From JAFDWI01 sp964544305 (lineage in GTDB: Bacteria; Actinomycetota; Acidimicrobiia; Acidimicrobiales; Iamiaceae): 64,000 bases of DNA. Positions 52,547 through 62,208 of this stretch are shown one piece after another; the stretch's first letter is position 1, and each line of letters begins with the position of its first letter. The stretch covers positions 61,892 to 125,891 of the forward strand of contig CAZJAZ010000005.1 of NCBI GenBank assembly GCA_964544305.1, given 5' to 3'. The notes under the pieces were generated by a model. It was not told the DNA's origin. It searched no databases and saw only the letters and a list, made by a program, of their open reading frames with translations. The position numbers and the translations under genes were made by a program.

Positions 52547-55500
52547 GTGTCTGAATTTCTTGATCTCGTAGGCCAGCGCGTCGTTGTGTATGACGGAGCC
52601 ACCGGAACGTGGTTGCAAACCCAAAACTTGACAGTTGATGATTTTGGTGGTGACGCGCTCGAAGGTTGCAACGAGTATTTGGGCATTACCCGGCCTGATG
52701 TGGTGCGCGCTTTGCACGCCGCATACTTCGACGTCGGTGCGGACGTTGTTGAAACCAACACGTTCGGTTCATTTGCCATTCCGCTCGGCGAGTATGACAT
52801 GCCAGAACGAGCACACGAGATCACGCTCGCCAATGCCCGCATCGCACGTGAGGTCGCCAACGACTATTCGACAGCCGATCGAAAACGGTTTGTGGCGGGC
52901 TCGATGGGCCCGGGCACCAAGTTCGCGTCGCTCGGTCAGATTCGCTTTGCTGAACTCCGTGACGCATATGAAGTCCAGGCCGATGCGCTCCTTGTTGGCG
53001 GCGTCGATCTGCTCATCATCGAAACGCAGTTCGATCTGCTCGGCTTGAAAGCCGCGATCATCGGGTCGCGACGTGCCATGGCATCGGCCGGTCGCACCAT
53101 TCCAATCCAAGCCCAGGTGACCATTGAACTCACCGGTCGCATGTTGCCAGGAACCGAAATTGGTGCCGCGCTCGCCGCCATCGACCCGCTTGGCATTGAC
53201 ATCATCGGGATCAACTGTGCGACGGGACCTGTTGAAATGTCGGAGCATCTGCGCCACCTCTCCGCGCACGCCCGTATGCCGATTTCATGTTTGCCAAACG
53301 CGGGACTACCCAGCGTCGTCGACGGGGCCATGCACTATGACTTGTCCGCGGAAGATTTCGTCGCGCATCAAGTGCGCTTTGTCTCGGAAATGGGCGTGCA
53401 AGTTGTTGGGGGCTGCTGTGGCACCACCCCCGAGTTCATTTCGCAACTCGTCACTGCCGTCGATGGTTTGGAACCCGCCCACCGCACACCGGTTCACGAA
53501 CCCGGGGCAACGTCGATTTATAGCCTCGTTCCATTCGATCAAGACACTGCGTACCTCGGGATCGGTGAACGCACCAACGCAAATGGCTCGAAGAAGTTCC
53601 GTGAAGCCATGCTTGATGGCGACTGGGATATGTGTCTCAAGATGGCAACCGATCAGGTCAAAGAAGGCGCACATGTGCTTGATGTGTGCGTCGACTATGT
53701 CGGTCGAGACGGCAAAATCGACATGGAAGAACTTGCCAGTCGGTTTGCCACGCAGGTCAATGCACCGCTCATGATCGACTCAACCGAAGCAGATGTGGTC
53801 GAAACGGCGTTGCAATGGATTGGGGGCCGCCCTATTTTGAACTCGGTCAATCTTGAGGACGGCGACGATCCCGGCACCCGCCTTGACCGGTTCCTCAGGA
53901 TGGCACACGACTACGGCGCGGCGGTGGTGTGCACGTGCATTGATGAAACCGGTCAGGCCCGCACGCCTGAGCACAAACTGGAAGCGGCCCGAAAGATCCA
54001 CGACATTGCAGTCAACCGCTATGGATTAGAACCATCCGATTTGATCTTCGATCCGCTCGCACTCACGTTGGCGACCGGGATTGAAGAATCGCGTTTTGAC
54101 GGGGCAAACACGATTGAAGGGATCCGTCGGATCAAGACCGAACTGCCCGGGGTCCACACCACGCTCGGGTTGTCGAACATTTCGTTCGGTCTCAACCCGG
54201 CCGCACGACAGGTGCTCAATTCGGTTTTCTTGCACGAATGTTCCCAGGCTGGCCTTGATTCGGCAATCGTGCATTTCTCGAAGATTCTTCCGTTGTCACG
54301 TATCCCTGATGATCAACGCGATGTGTGTCTCGATTTGATCTACGACCGCCGTGGCGTCGCGGGAACCCACGCAAACGGCGACGAACATTACGATCCGCTT
54401 CAGGCGTTGCTGGCCATGTTTGAGAACGTGAAAGCGGCNNNNNNNNNNNNNNNNNNNNNNNNNNNNNNNNNNNNNNNNNNNNNNNNNNNNNNNNNNNNNN
54501 NNNNNNNNNNNNNNNNNNNNNNNNNNNNNNNNNNNNNNCTCAACGACCGGAATCTAGCGAACATCCCCGTTGTATTAGGTGGCGCCGCGCTTACCCGCAG
54601 CTATGTGGAGCGAGACTTGCGTGAGGTCTACGAGGGTCGTTTGTTTTATGGCAAAGACGCGTTCGAGGGCTTAAGCGTCATGGATCGGCTCGGTGAGATT
54701 CGCCGGGGCGAAACCGTTGACGATGACTGGGGTGTTGTCCCATCGGATTCAAAAGTTCCGTCCCGCTTGCACACGCGAGTCGAAATTGACGATGACGCAT
54801 TGCCGCCCCGTTCACCCGAGGTTGAAACCGACAACGAGGTTTTCAAGCCGCCTTTTGTTGGGGTTCGCATGGTCAAAGGTGTGCCGATTGATGACATTTC
54901 CAAATATTTGAACGAAACCGAGCTTTTTCGTTTGCAGTGGCAATACCGGCCTGAAGGTGCTCGTAAGAACGCGAAAGCCGCCCGTGAGGGGAACGAAGTT
55001 GCGAAACCGACCGAAACGGACGACGATTTCAAAGCTCGGATTCGACCGATTTTGCGTGAGCAACTTGACTACGTGCGCACCGAGGATCTGTTGATGCCCG
55101 CTGCACTCTACGGGTTCTTCCCTTGCAATGGCGATGGACGAAACCTCATTATTTGGGAGGACGAGTCGGCCGCGAAGGAGCGCACCCGCTTTACGTTCCC
55201 CCGTCAAACCAAAGAGCCGTATCTGTGTATTGCGGACATGGTGCGACCGGTTGATTCTGGCGAGATTGACTATGTGGCGTTCCAGATTGTCACGATGGGG
55301 CACAAGGTTTCTGAACGAACCGCTGAACTGTTTGCTGAGAACCATTACAGCGAATACCTCCATTTGCACGGTCTTGGTGTCGAGATGGCCGAAGCCATGG
55401 CCGAGTACATGCATCATCGGATCCGCTCTGAGTGGGGTTTCGTTGACGAAGATGACGACACGCTTGCTGGTTTGTTCCGTCAGCGTCACCGTGGCGGCCG

Positions 55501-55684
55501 CTACTCGTGGGGTTATCCGGCGTGCCCGGATCTCGAAGGCAATGAGCAGTGCGCCCAACTCTTGGGAGCCGAGAGCATTGGCATTGAGTGCAACGAGGAC
55601 ACCGGATATCAGTTCCACCCGGAACAGTCCACGGGGGCAATTGTGTTTCATCACCCCAAAGCCAAATACTTCGTCGCCCGCTAG
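52547..55684 (+). CDS. metH: Cobalamin-dependent methionine synthase, interrupted by an assembly gap
   Basis: Transfers a methyl group from methyltetrahydrofolate to homocysteine via B12. Homocysteine domain: YDGATGTWLQTQ to VVGGCCGTTPEFI with its zinc cysteines. Pterin domain: LGIGERTNANGSKKFREAML through LGLSNISFGLNPAARQVLN. Then the sequence breaks into 100 N. After the gap come the end of the cobalamin domain (NIPVVLGGAALTRSYVE) and the activation domain with RYSWGYPACPD. The cap domain and the DxHxxG motif are missing in the gap. GTG at 52547 was chosen (AGGA 9 bases before); a TTG at 52538 is an alternative. Confidence 0.93.
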   Translation: MSEFLDLVGQRVVVYDGATGTWLQTQNLTVDDFGGDALEGCNEYLGITRPDVVRALHAAYFDVGADVVETNTFGSFAIPLGEYDMPERAHEITLANARIAREVANDYSTADRKRFVAGSMGPGTKFASLGQIRFAELRDAYEVQADALLVGGVDLLIIETQFDLLGLKAAIIGSRRAMASAGRTIPIQAQVTIELTGRMLPGTEIGAALAAIDPLGIDIIGINCATGPVEMSEHLRHLSAHARMPISCLPNAGLPSVVDGAMHYDLSAEDFVAHQVRFVSEMGVQVVGGCCGTTPEFISQLVTAVDGLEPAHRTPVHEPGATSIYSLVPFDQDTAYLGIGERTNANGSKKFREAMLDGDWDMCLKMATDQVKEGAHVLDVCVDYVGRDGKIDMEELASRFATQVNAPLMIDSTEADVVETALQWIGGRPILNSVNLEDGDDPGTRLDRFLRMAHDYGAAVVCTCIDETGQARTPEHKLEAARKIHDIAVNRYGLEPSDLIFDPLALTLATGIEESRFDGANTIEGIRRIKTELPGVHTTLGLSNISFGLNPAARQVLNSVFLHECSQAGLDSAIVHFSKILPLSRIPDDQRDVCLDLIYDRRGVAGTHANGDEHYDPLQALLAMFENVKAXXXXXXXXXXXXXXXXXXXXXXXXXXXXXXXXXXLNDRNLANIPVVLGGAALTRSYVERDLREVYEGRLFYGKDAFEGLSVMDRLGEIRRGETVDDDWGVVPSDSKVPSRLHTRVEIDDDALPPRSPEVETDNEVFKPPFVGVRMVKGVPIDDISKYLNETELFRLQWQYRPEGARKNAKAAREGNEVAKPTETDDDFKARIRPILREQLDYVRTEDLLMPAALYGFFPCNGDGRNLIIWEDESAAKERTRFTFPRQTKEPYLCIADMVRPVDSGEIDYVAFQIVTMGHKVSERTAELFAENHYSEYLHLHGLGVEMAEAMAEYMHHRIRSEWGFVDEDDDTLAGLFRQRHRGGRYSWGYPACPDLEGNEQCAQLLGAESIGIECNEDTGYQFHPEQSTGAIVFHHPKAKYFVAR
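54439..54538. other. Assembly gap of 100 N inside metH
   Basis: The flanks do not overlap, unlike the other gap. Compared with known MetH domain layout, roughly 170-190 codons are missing, so the true gap is probably 500-600 bases and the N count is a placeholder. Confidence 0.85.
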
Positions 55685-55693
55685 TCATCGAAC

Positions 55694-56443
55694 ATGGATC
55701 TTCGACTCGACGGCAAAGTTGCACTCGTCACCGGCGCTTCGCGTGGCATTGGCCTCGCGATCGCGCAAGCAATGTCTCATTCTGGAGCATCGGTGATGCT
55801 TACCTCGCGCAAACTTGACGCGCTAGAGACAGCCGCGGCAGCGATCGGCGGTGAGACCGAGGTTTTCCCGGCAAACGCTGGTGATCCCGATGCAATCGAA
55901 GCGTGTGTTGCCGCAACCGTCAAGCGATTTGGCTCCATCGACATTCTCGTGAATAATGCCGCCACGAACCCCTATTTTGGCCGTGCAATCGACATTGATC
56001 TTCCCCGCTACGACAAGACATGGCAGGTCAATGTGCGTGGCATGTTGGTATGCACCCAAGCCGCATATCGCGCATCGATGGCCAAAAATGGGGGCACGGT
56101 GATCAACCTCGCGTCAATCGGCGGTATCACCGTTGAGGCAGGTATTGGCGTTTACAACACCACGAAAGCCGCGGTGATGCACCTCACACGCAACTTGGCC
56201 GCGGAACTCGGCCCCAATGTTCGGGTCAACGCCATCGCCCCAGGGCTGGTCAAGACCGATCTGGCAAGAGCGCTGTGGGAAGAAAACGAAGACACCATTG
56301 CGCGGCATTTGCCTCTGCGTCGTCTAGGTGAACCTGCTGACATTGCCGCTACCGCGCTCTTTTTGGCGTCGGATGCCGCATCGTGGATTACCGGTCAAAC
56401 ATTCGTCGTCGACGGTGGCGCAACACTCGGGTCAATCACCTGA
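55694..56443 (+). CDS. Short-chain dehydrogenase/reductase
   Basis: 249-residue classical SDR. VALVTGASRGIGLAIA is the cofactor loop, DILVNNAATNP the structural motif, LASIGG (Ser) and YNTTKAA (Tyr, Lys) the active site, and a C-terminal ITGQTFVVDGG. The Arg after TS (LTSRKLD) suggests NADP preference. It starts 9 bases after metH and could be co-transcribed. Substrate unknown; an acyl-CoA or keto-acyl reductase role is possible. Its 3' end overlaps the convergent wax ester synthase by 12 bases. Confidence 0.92.
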   Translation: MDLRLDGKVALVTGASRGIGLAIAQAMSHSGASVMLTSRKLDALETAAAAIGGETEVFPANAGDPDAIEACVAATVKRFGSIDILVNNAATNPYFGRAIDIDLPRYDKTWQVNVRGMLVCTQAAYRASMAKNGGTVINLASIGGITVEAGIGVYNTTKAAVMHLTRNLAAELGPNVRVNAIAPGLVKTDLARALWEENEDTIARHLPLRRLGEPADIAATALFLASDAASWITGQTFVVDGGATLGSIT

Positions 56444-57862
56444 CACGTTGTTTGCGGCAGCGCGCAAAGTGGCAATACCGGCAACGATCCCCGTCACCAG
56501 TTCATCAACATTGGGTGCGACTTGCGGACACGCGATCACGCCAATGTCAAGGTTGCCCATGTTGGAAAGTGCGGTTATGTTGAGACCTGATCCCTCAATG
56601 AGTGGCCCGAGCGGGTACACCGCTTGCAAGCGTGCGCCCGCCACGAAGAGCGGCACGGGCGGGCCCGGAACATTTGAGATTACCAAGTTGTGAATCGGGG
56701 CCAAGCGCTCAGCAAGATCGGCTTGGGAGTACATGCGACTCGCCAAATTGAAAAAGCCGGGCGGCGTAAGTTCGGTGACATCACCCAAAATGTCAGGACT
56801 CAACGAACTGTGCGCGGCCTTCGCGCTACGAGTGTCGAGATTGACCGCCTGCAATTGATCGACCGGATCGTCAAGATGAACAGGCAGCCGCACAAACATG
56901 TTTGATACTTGGTTCGTGGTGGTCTCGTTGGACACGCGACCGTGCACAGATACCGGCAGGCTTGCGACAAGTGGGCGATCAAGAAATTCGCCATGAGAGG
57001 CGAGGTAGTCCCGCAGACCTTGGGTGCATGCGGCCAAGAACACGTCATTCACGGTTGTTCCAAAGGCCGACCGAATCAACGTGAGATCGTCAAGGTGTGC
57101 TGTGCCAAATGCAACGCTTCGGTGCGGTGTGAGTGATCGGTTGAAGAACACTCGAGGAGCATCGAACGGTTTGGCCATTGATGCCGCGTCTTGCCCACCG
57201 CCAGCAACGGTTTGGAGCATGCGACCTGCGGAGACCATTGTTCGCCCCAGCGCACGAACACCGCGCAGCGGGTCGGCGAGTCGCGACATGATTGAACTCC
57301 ACACCAGCGAAACCTGATTTGGGACCGGACCTGGATCGAAGGGCGTCGCTTCAATGGCACTCGTCGGCTCGCCAAGGGCTGTGAGATCGAAGAGTTCGGC
57401 CATGATCCCCGTTCCGGTGGCACCGTCAACCGCGACATGGTGCATCTTGGTCACCACGGCAATCGTGTGGTTCGCAAAACCATCGAGTAGACACATTTCC
57501 CAAAGTGGCCGATTGGGACTGAGTGGAATTGACGCGAACTCTCCCACCCATGCGGTTAAATCTTCCTGGGTCGCGGCACCGCCCAAATCAACTTGATGAA
57601 GGTGGTTGTCCAATTCGAACGCCGGATCATCCACCCATACCGGATGATCAATTCCCAATGCATCACGCACTAAGCGTCGTCGAAAAAGCGCAACCCGATA
57701 CAGGCGTCCTTCGAGGTGGGATCTGACCTCGTCGAACGAATATCCATGCGGCATCGTGGACGGGTCGAGGACGAGCACACCTGTGACATGCATGTGCACA
57801 ACCCGATTCTCCATGTAAATGAATGCGGCATCTCCGCCCGTGATGCGCTCCATTTCAGGCAT
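56432..57862 (-). CDS. Wax ester synthase / diacylglycerol acyltransferase (WS/DGAT)
   Basis: Esterifies acyl-CoA to long-chain alcohols or diacylglycerol for storage lipids. The 476-residue protein starts MPEMERITGGDAAFIYMEN, has the catalytic MHHVAVDGATG (HHxxxDG), PLWEMCLLDG, TVNDVFLAACTQGLRDYL and the C-terminal NLVISNVPGPPVPLFVAGA of actinobacterial enzymes. The ATG at 57862 overlaps the upstream membrane gene by 8 bases; another in-frame ATG lies 3 codons later. Supports an actinobacterial source. Confidence 0.94.
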   Translation of the reverse strand: MPEMERITGGDAAFIYMENRVVHMHVTGVLVLDPSTMPHGYSFDEVRSHLEGRLYRVALFRRRLVRDALGIDHPVWVDDPAFELDNHLHQVDLGGAATQEDLTAWVGEFASIPLSPNRPLWEMCLLDGFANHTIAVVTKMHHVAVDGATGTGIMAELFDLTALGEPTSAIEATPFDPGPVPNQVSLVWSSIMSRLADPLRGVRALGRTMVSAGRMLQTVAGGGQDAASMAKPFDAPRVFFNRSLTPHRSVAFGTAHLDDLTLIRSAFGTTVNDVFLAACTQGLRDYLASHGEFLDRPLVASLPVSVHGRVSNETTTNQVSNMFVRLPVHLDDPVDQLQAVNLDTRSAKAAHSSLSPDILGDVTELTPPGFFNLASRMYSQADLAERLAPIHNLVISNVPGPPVPLFVAGARLQAVYPLGPLIEGSGLNITALSNMGNLDIGVIACPQVAPNVDELVTGIVAGIATLRAAANNVSGD

Positions 57863-58646
57863 GCAACACCGCTCGTGCAATCAGGTCCAAGCCAAAACCG
57901 GTGAGACCCGCAAGGTAAATCACCCCGGTGGCTGATGCGACCACTTGATGCCGCTCGTCGCGCAAGATGACCTTTGCCATGAGAAGCAACGCCCCAGTTG
58001 CCAACGCACACATCGCCCACATCCACCCCATGATCCCGGCATATCCGTCGTCAACAACACCGGTAAACACCGAGATCATGCCGGTCGGCAGAAGGTAGGT
58101 GACGACCGCAATGGGCCACACGATTAGGGTTGCATTTGTAGAAACCATGAGTGCATCACGGCCGAGGTGTTGCTTGGCAAGGTATCGATGACCAAAGATC
58201 ATGGCGGCCGTTAATCCTCCGAGCAACAGCGTTCCAAAACCAATGCGAGCCATCGCGAGGGCAGTTGGGCCATCGACGTTGTTGGCCGAACCGATTACTC
58301 CTGCAATACCGAAGCAGACAGCCAACACGTCGCTCTTGTTCGCGACCGAGTCAACGTTCCGGTCGCGCATTTCGACCGTGTCATGCTGGCCGAACGCTGA
58401 TCTGCACGAGCGCACCAGGCCAAATATGACACTGATCACCATCAACAGGGTGAATCCGTCACGAATCCATACCCAGCCAGTTGCGAGGGCGATCACGACG
58501 GATATTCCAGCAACGAGCATGCAGAACGTTCGGAACACCCATCGAAACCCAAAAGGAACATTGACGCGCCAACCAACAAGAACCAGCCAAAGAAGCGAGC
58601 CAACTGCCCACTGAGCAAAAACGGTCGGTGCATCCAGGCCGATCAC
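57855..58646 (-). CDS. Hypothetical integral membrane protein
   Basis: 263 residues with about seven hydrophobic spans and short charged loops (SCRSAFGQHDTVEMRDRNVDS; KVILRDERHQVVA). No family recognised. GTG start at 58646. It overlaps the wax ester synthase start, so the two are likely co-expressed, and a membrane role linked to lipid storage or transport is possible but unsupported by motifs. Confidence 0.72.
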   Translation of the reverse strand: MIGLDAPTVFAQWAVGSLLWLVLVGWRVNVPFGFRWVFRTFCMLVAGISVVIALATGWVWIRDGFTLLMVISVIFGLVRSCRSAFGQHDTVEMRDRNVDSVANKSDVLAVCFGIAGVIGSANNVDGPTALAMARIGFGTLLLGGLTAAMIFGHRYLAKQHLGRDALMVSTNATLIVWPIAVVTYLLPTGMISVFTGVVDDGYAGIMGWMWAMCALATGALLLMAKVILRDERHQVVASATGVIYLAGLTGFGLDLIARAVLHA

Positions 58647-58729
58647 GGCTGAAACGCTACGTGAAACTCGGGGTTGTGTTGAACTCGTCGCCCCACGTTC
58701 CTATTAGGCAGCCGATTCGATACCCAAGT

Positions 58730-58764
58730 GTTCCTAGCTCCGCCTTTCGGGCGGAGCCAGGAAC
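58730..58764. terminator. Hairpin at the 3' end of the membrane-protein gene
   Basis: GTTCCT-A-GCTCCGCC pairs with GGCGGAGC-C-AGGAAC around TTTCG (14 pairs, one mismatch). It contains the stop codon of the leftward gene at 58734. No T-run follows, so termination is likely but not certain. Confidence 0.5.
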
Positions 58765-60662
58765 ACCGCCATAGGTTCACCAATCTCTTCAAGTGCAGTG
58801 AGAGTGCGGCTGATTTCTTGTGGCATCGGGCGCTGCAGGGCAGGCCCAAATCCATAATCGAAGATTTGAGCATCAATGTCGTTTGCCTTCAATTGTGCTG
58901 CAAGCTCGCTCCTTAGATTTTCTTGCAAATCACGCTCTTTTGAATTTCGAACGTCGGAATACGCGACCTCAATAGCGTCGCGTCTCTCGCGCCAAAGCTT
59001 TATGTCTTCATTCCCTATCGCAATGTGCACGATTCCCCTCTCTGTGCCTGGGGGTACTACCAGCCGCCTTGGGATAATTCCGAAATAGATCTTTCGCATT
59101 CCGGTTCCAATTCCATGACCATTCAGTTCATCGAGCATGGAATATCCCGAGCTACCGAAGTTGATTGGATCCGTCCATGTCAGGAGAATCATCCCACTCC
59201 CACGGTCTTTTGGAATCTTGCCCTGTCGAATTGCGGTAATCGTTTTCGGAACGACGTGGGAGAGCTGCATCGAGATATTTCGCTCAGGCACCTCAATCTG
59301 CAGCGCGCTAAGCGTCAGCAACCCGGTAAATATGCAGAAAAGGATAGCTAGCGAAGTTGACGAGTATCTCAAGGTCAGACCCTGGCGAAGCATCTGTATC
59401 TCTCTTGAATGAATCACGAGGATCAGCGTCCAAACAGTGGTACCAATCATCATCGTCGCAATTGTCCATGCCCACAGCGTCAAATACCACCAAACAACCC
59501 CATATATTTGTGAAAAGGCTGCGACGGCAAGTAATAGCGCGAATGTCAATATCGCGTTCGCGGCGACAAGCATTCGAACTCGAAGCTTCCACGCAAACCA
59601 CGATGCAATAATCCAGGCGCCCAAGAGAAGTAGGCCAGGCCATATGCTTGCGATCTCGTGAAACTTTTCTGTATTACCAGTCAGCAGTGGGGTTGGGTTG
59701 AGATGGATTAACACTTGGTTCGCACCTTGTGAAAGGCCGCCCCTCGGTTGCGCCGGGCTAGAAACAAGACTGTCGTAAATTATTCGGAGATTTCCGTTGG
59801 CCCCGTGATGCAGTTGTTCGTAAACTGGCGGAAACCAAAGGAGCACGCCAGCAACTATTGATAGCACAGTCCATTTAACTACCTGTCGGGAGGGCAGCCG
59901 ACGTTGGCTTTCGACAAACCAGAAACCTCCTCGGACCAATTCATCACCCTTATTACTTTTTTGAGCGCGTTCTCGTACATAAGAGATTGCTACCGTAGGA
60001 AGCGTTGCCACCAGTACAATGACTACGGATGGCCCAAAATACGATACGTGGGTCTGCATGCAGTATGTCGCGGAAATAACGAGAATGGGCAGCATCGCTA
60101 TATCGCCGTCGAGAACTGACCAGGCGGCCAGCAAAACGACAGTCCATGCCATCAGTGGCAGATATGGGTTCCATGGCTGCAGTACCACTTGCAGCCCAAA
60201 AGCATGAACGGTTACGAGCGAAAGTAGCCCGATGCCGTAAAGACCCCAAACCCGACCGCGGCGCCAGCCAATCCAGAGCGCGATTGCAATCCAGAGGAAG
60301 TTGATCGAGAGTGAGCTTGCAAGCAGAGCCCACGGGCTCGAGCCCAAAACTTTGTACATTGGGGCGAGGGCATAGAAGCTCAATGGACCGGGGTGGCTCC
60401 CGACATGCACCCAAGGGACGCCGAGCCGCCCAGGGAGCCCAATGAGGGGGGGGTGACTACTGAACACGTCTCGCACTCGCATCTCAGTCTGGGCTAGATC
60501 CAGCCCCACATAGACATCTGATCCCGAGAGCACGACCGCGGCGATGAGAAACGGTGTCGCAATGGAAAGTGTGACTGTAATTGCGGCCACATTCGGCTTC
60601 AGAAGAGCCGCTCTTAATTGAGTGATCCTCGCAATCACTTGTTTACAGCTCGTTGTGGGCAC
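58734..60662 (-). CDS. Large membrane protein, possible GT-C glycosyltransferase
   Basis: 642 residues; a first membrane span, then an Asp-containing loop VYVGLDLAQTEMRVRDVF and HPPLIGLPGRLG with VGSHPGPLSFYALAPMYKVLG, a layout like polyprenyl-phosphate-dependent glycosyltransferases. About eleven membrane spans are followed by a soluble C-terminal domain of about 150 residues (RLVVPPGTERGIVHIAIG). GTG start at 60662; a second GTG eight codons later is possible. AT-richer than its neighbours. Exact family uncertain. Confidence 0.75.
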   Translation of the reverse strand: MPTTSCKQVIARITQLRAALLKPNVAAITVTLSIATPFLIAAVVLSGSDVYVGLDLAQTEMRVRDVFSSHPPLIGLPGRLGVPWVHVGSHPGPLSFYALAPMYKVLGSSPWALLASSLSINFLWIAIALWIGWRRGRVWGLYGIGLLSLVTVHAFGLQVVLQPWNPYLPLMAWTVVLLAAWSVLDGDIAMLPILVISATYCMQTHVSYFGPSVVIVLVATLPTVAISYVRERAQKSNKGDELVRGGFWFVESQRRLPSRQVVKWTVLSIVAGVLLWFPPVYEQLHHGANGNLRIIYDSLVSSPAQPRGGLSQGANQVLIHLNPTPLLTGNTEKFHEIASIWPGLLLLGAWIIASWFAWKLRVRMLVAANAILTFALLLAVAAFSQIYGVVWWYLTLWAWTIATMMIGTTVWTLILVIHSREIQMLRQGLTLRYSSTSLAILFCIFTGLLTLSALQIEVPERNISMQLSHVVPKTITAIRQGKIPKDRGSGMILLTWTDPINFGSSGYSMLDELNGHGIGTGMRKIYFGIIPRRLVVPPGTERGIVHIAIGNEDIKLWRERRDAIEVAYSDVRNSKERDLQENLRSELAAQLKANDIDAQIFDYGFGPALQRPMPQEISRTLTALEEIGEPMAVFLAPPERRS

Positions 60663-60817
60663 GAATTTGGCTTATCATCACGACCAAGGTGTATACGGTA
60701 AGTGATATTCGCAATTGCATCCAGTTCTTTCACATTAGCCGCAGAGTTTGGCATCTTGGCCTACTTTAGAAGGTACAGCACTCAAGATGGCACGGGTGAC
60801 GCGCCAACCAGCGCCAG

Positions 60818-62119
60818 CTACTGAAGTAATGGCAACGCGCCAAGGTCCTCAACATGAATAAGGTTGTCGACTTTGGTCGTCAACGTAAAGATCATGCTCC
60901 CGTTGTCGCTCAGCTCAGGATGACCAATTAGCGCGTAACAACCGAGGTTTGTGCCGGGTCCGCCAGTTGGGCAATACGGAACATAAGTATTCCCGCGAAC
61001 TTCGACCCATGGCCCGGCGGGTGAGCTCGCTTGCCACATTCGGTAAATTCCGCCAGCCGAGGCCAGCTCAGTCAGAATAAACCCGCGCCCAATGCTACTG
61101 AAGTCCGCTGTGTCCGCCATGAACGGCCCAAATGAACTGGTCGTCGGTGTAATCGAAGCTGCGTTATTGGGGTCGTCAGACCAGATGCTACCATCGGTGG
61201 CAGCCGCGTATTCCATGCTCGGGTTGGACAAATAGCCAGTTCCAGAAACATTGTACGGCTGAGTATTGCTAGAAATCGTAGCTACGCTGGAAGTTGGCAA
61301 CCGTGCCGAGATCGTTCTTCCCGCCAGGCACGTTCCGTAGAACACCGACCAGTTCGAACAACCGCTGCCATAAACATATAGATAACCCCCGTAAATAAGA
61401 GGATGTTGCAAATCCATAATCATGTTTGGCGTAATTGATTCTTCAGCGTTCGCAACCGCCGTTAAGGTGAAAGATGTCATTACTTTGTTTTCTTCATAAT
61501 CGTATAGCACCACGCGCGATGACTTTGTATCTATGCCAAATGTAGGTGCGTCATTGATCTCGCCAAGATCAATACAAACGTCTGCAACCACAATTGCCAC
61601 GACGTCGCCATTCGCCCCATAGACATTTCCGTCAACGGTCAATCCGGGCGGAGGGACCTTTACCACTCCCTGTGGCCACGAGACAGGCAGATCGCCGTTT
61701 TCACCTGTACAGTCATGATTACCGGAATCTCGCAGTCCTTGCGGCAACGGTAGAAGTGGAGATGGCTTTTCAGCGTTCGGGATTGTCTTGGGGGCTGCTC
61801 CAGCCGCGCCAAGCGACGAAAGCGAATTCGTAGAAAATGTTGGCCCTATGTACGCAAAGGTACCGAATCCAAATCCCCCGTTTTCGAATACGGTATCGCC
61901 GGTCACCCACAAGCTTTTACCGGATCCTATAGGTGTACTGTAACCGGTATCCGAGTGCGCGACATCGCCACTAGTTGCTTCGTAGTTTGTAGTGAGTCGA
62001 GGCGGTGCCACTGGTGTATCTGCTTTAGCATAAGATAACCCAGAAAATTGCGTACACGCAATGGTTATCGCCAGTGCAAGAGCGGCGACTCGACTAGTCG
62101 CGTACCGTGGAGAGTGCAT
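60818..62119 (-). CDS. Secreted protein, DUF4185-like (possible beta-propeller)
   Basis: 433 residues with a signal peptide (VAALALAITIACTQFSGL, cleavage near SYAKA). The mature part has SGKSLWVTGDTVFENGG and GRGFILTELASAGGIYRMWQASSPAGPW, resembling DUF4185 secreted proteins with a glycosidase-like propeller, but the match is weak. It has several Cys, probably in disulfides. ATG at 62119 was chosen because the signal starts there; an ATG at 62146 would add nine residues. The gene is AT-rich (24 G+C in the 60 bases from 61441), suggesting transfer. Confidence 0.7.
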   Translation of the reverse strand: MHSPRYATSRVAALALAITIACTQFSGLSYAKADTPVAPPRLTTNYEATSGDVAHSDTGYSTPIGSGKSLWVTGDTVFENGGFGFGTFAYIGPTFSTNSLSSLGAAGAAPKTIPNAEKPSPLLPLPQGLRDSGNHDCTGENGDLPVSWPQGVVKVPPPGLTVDGNVYGANGDVVAIVVADVCIDLGEINDAPTFGIDTKSSRVVLYDYEENKVMTSFTLTAVANAEESITPNMIMDLQHPLIYGGYLYVYGSGCSNWSVFYGTCLAGRTISARLPTSSVATISSNTQPYNVSGTGYLSNPSMEYAAATDGSIWSDDPNNAASITPTTSSFGPFMADTADFSSIGRGFILTELASAGGIYRMWQASSPAGPWVEVRGNTYVPYCPTGGPGTNLGCYALIGHPELSDNGSMIFTLTTKVDNLIHVEDLGALPLLQ

Positions 62120-62208
62120 CGGGTGATCGTAGAGCAGGGGTTCCATTTCGTCAAGGAATCAAGATGTGCCATACCAAAGTGGGAGGACCCCTGTTGATGG
62201 TCCAAAAG

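Noticed and set aside
54812..55654. Open frame of 280 codons on the minus strand
   Set aside because: Antisense to the activation domain of metH; no protein-like features.
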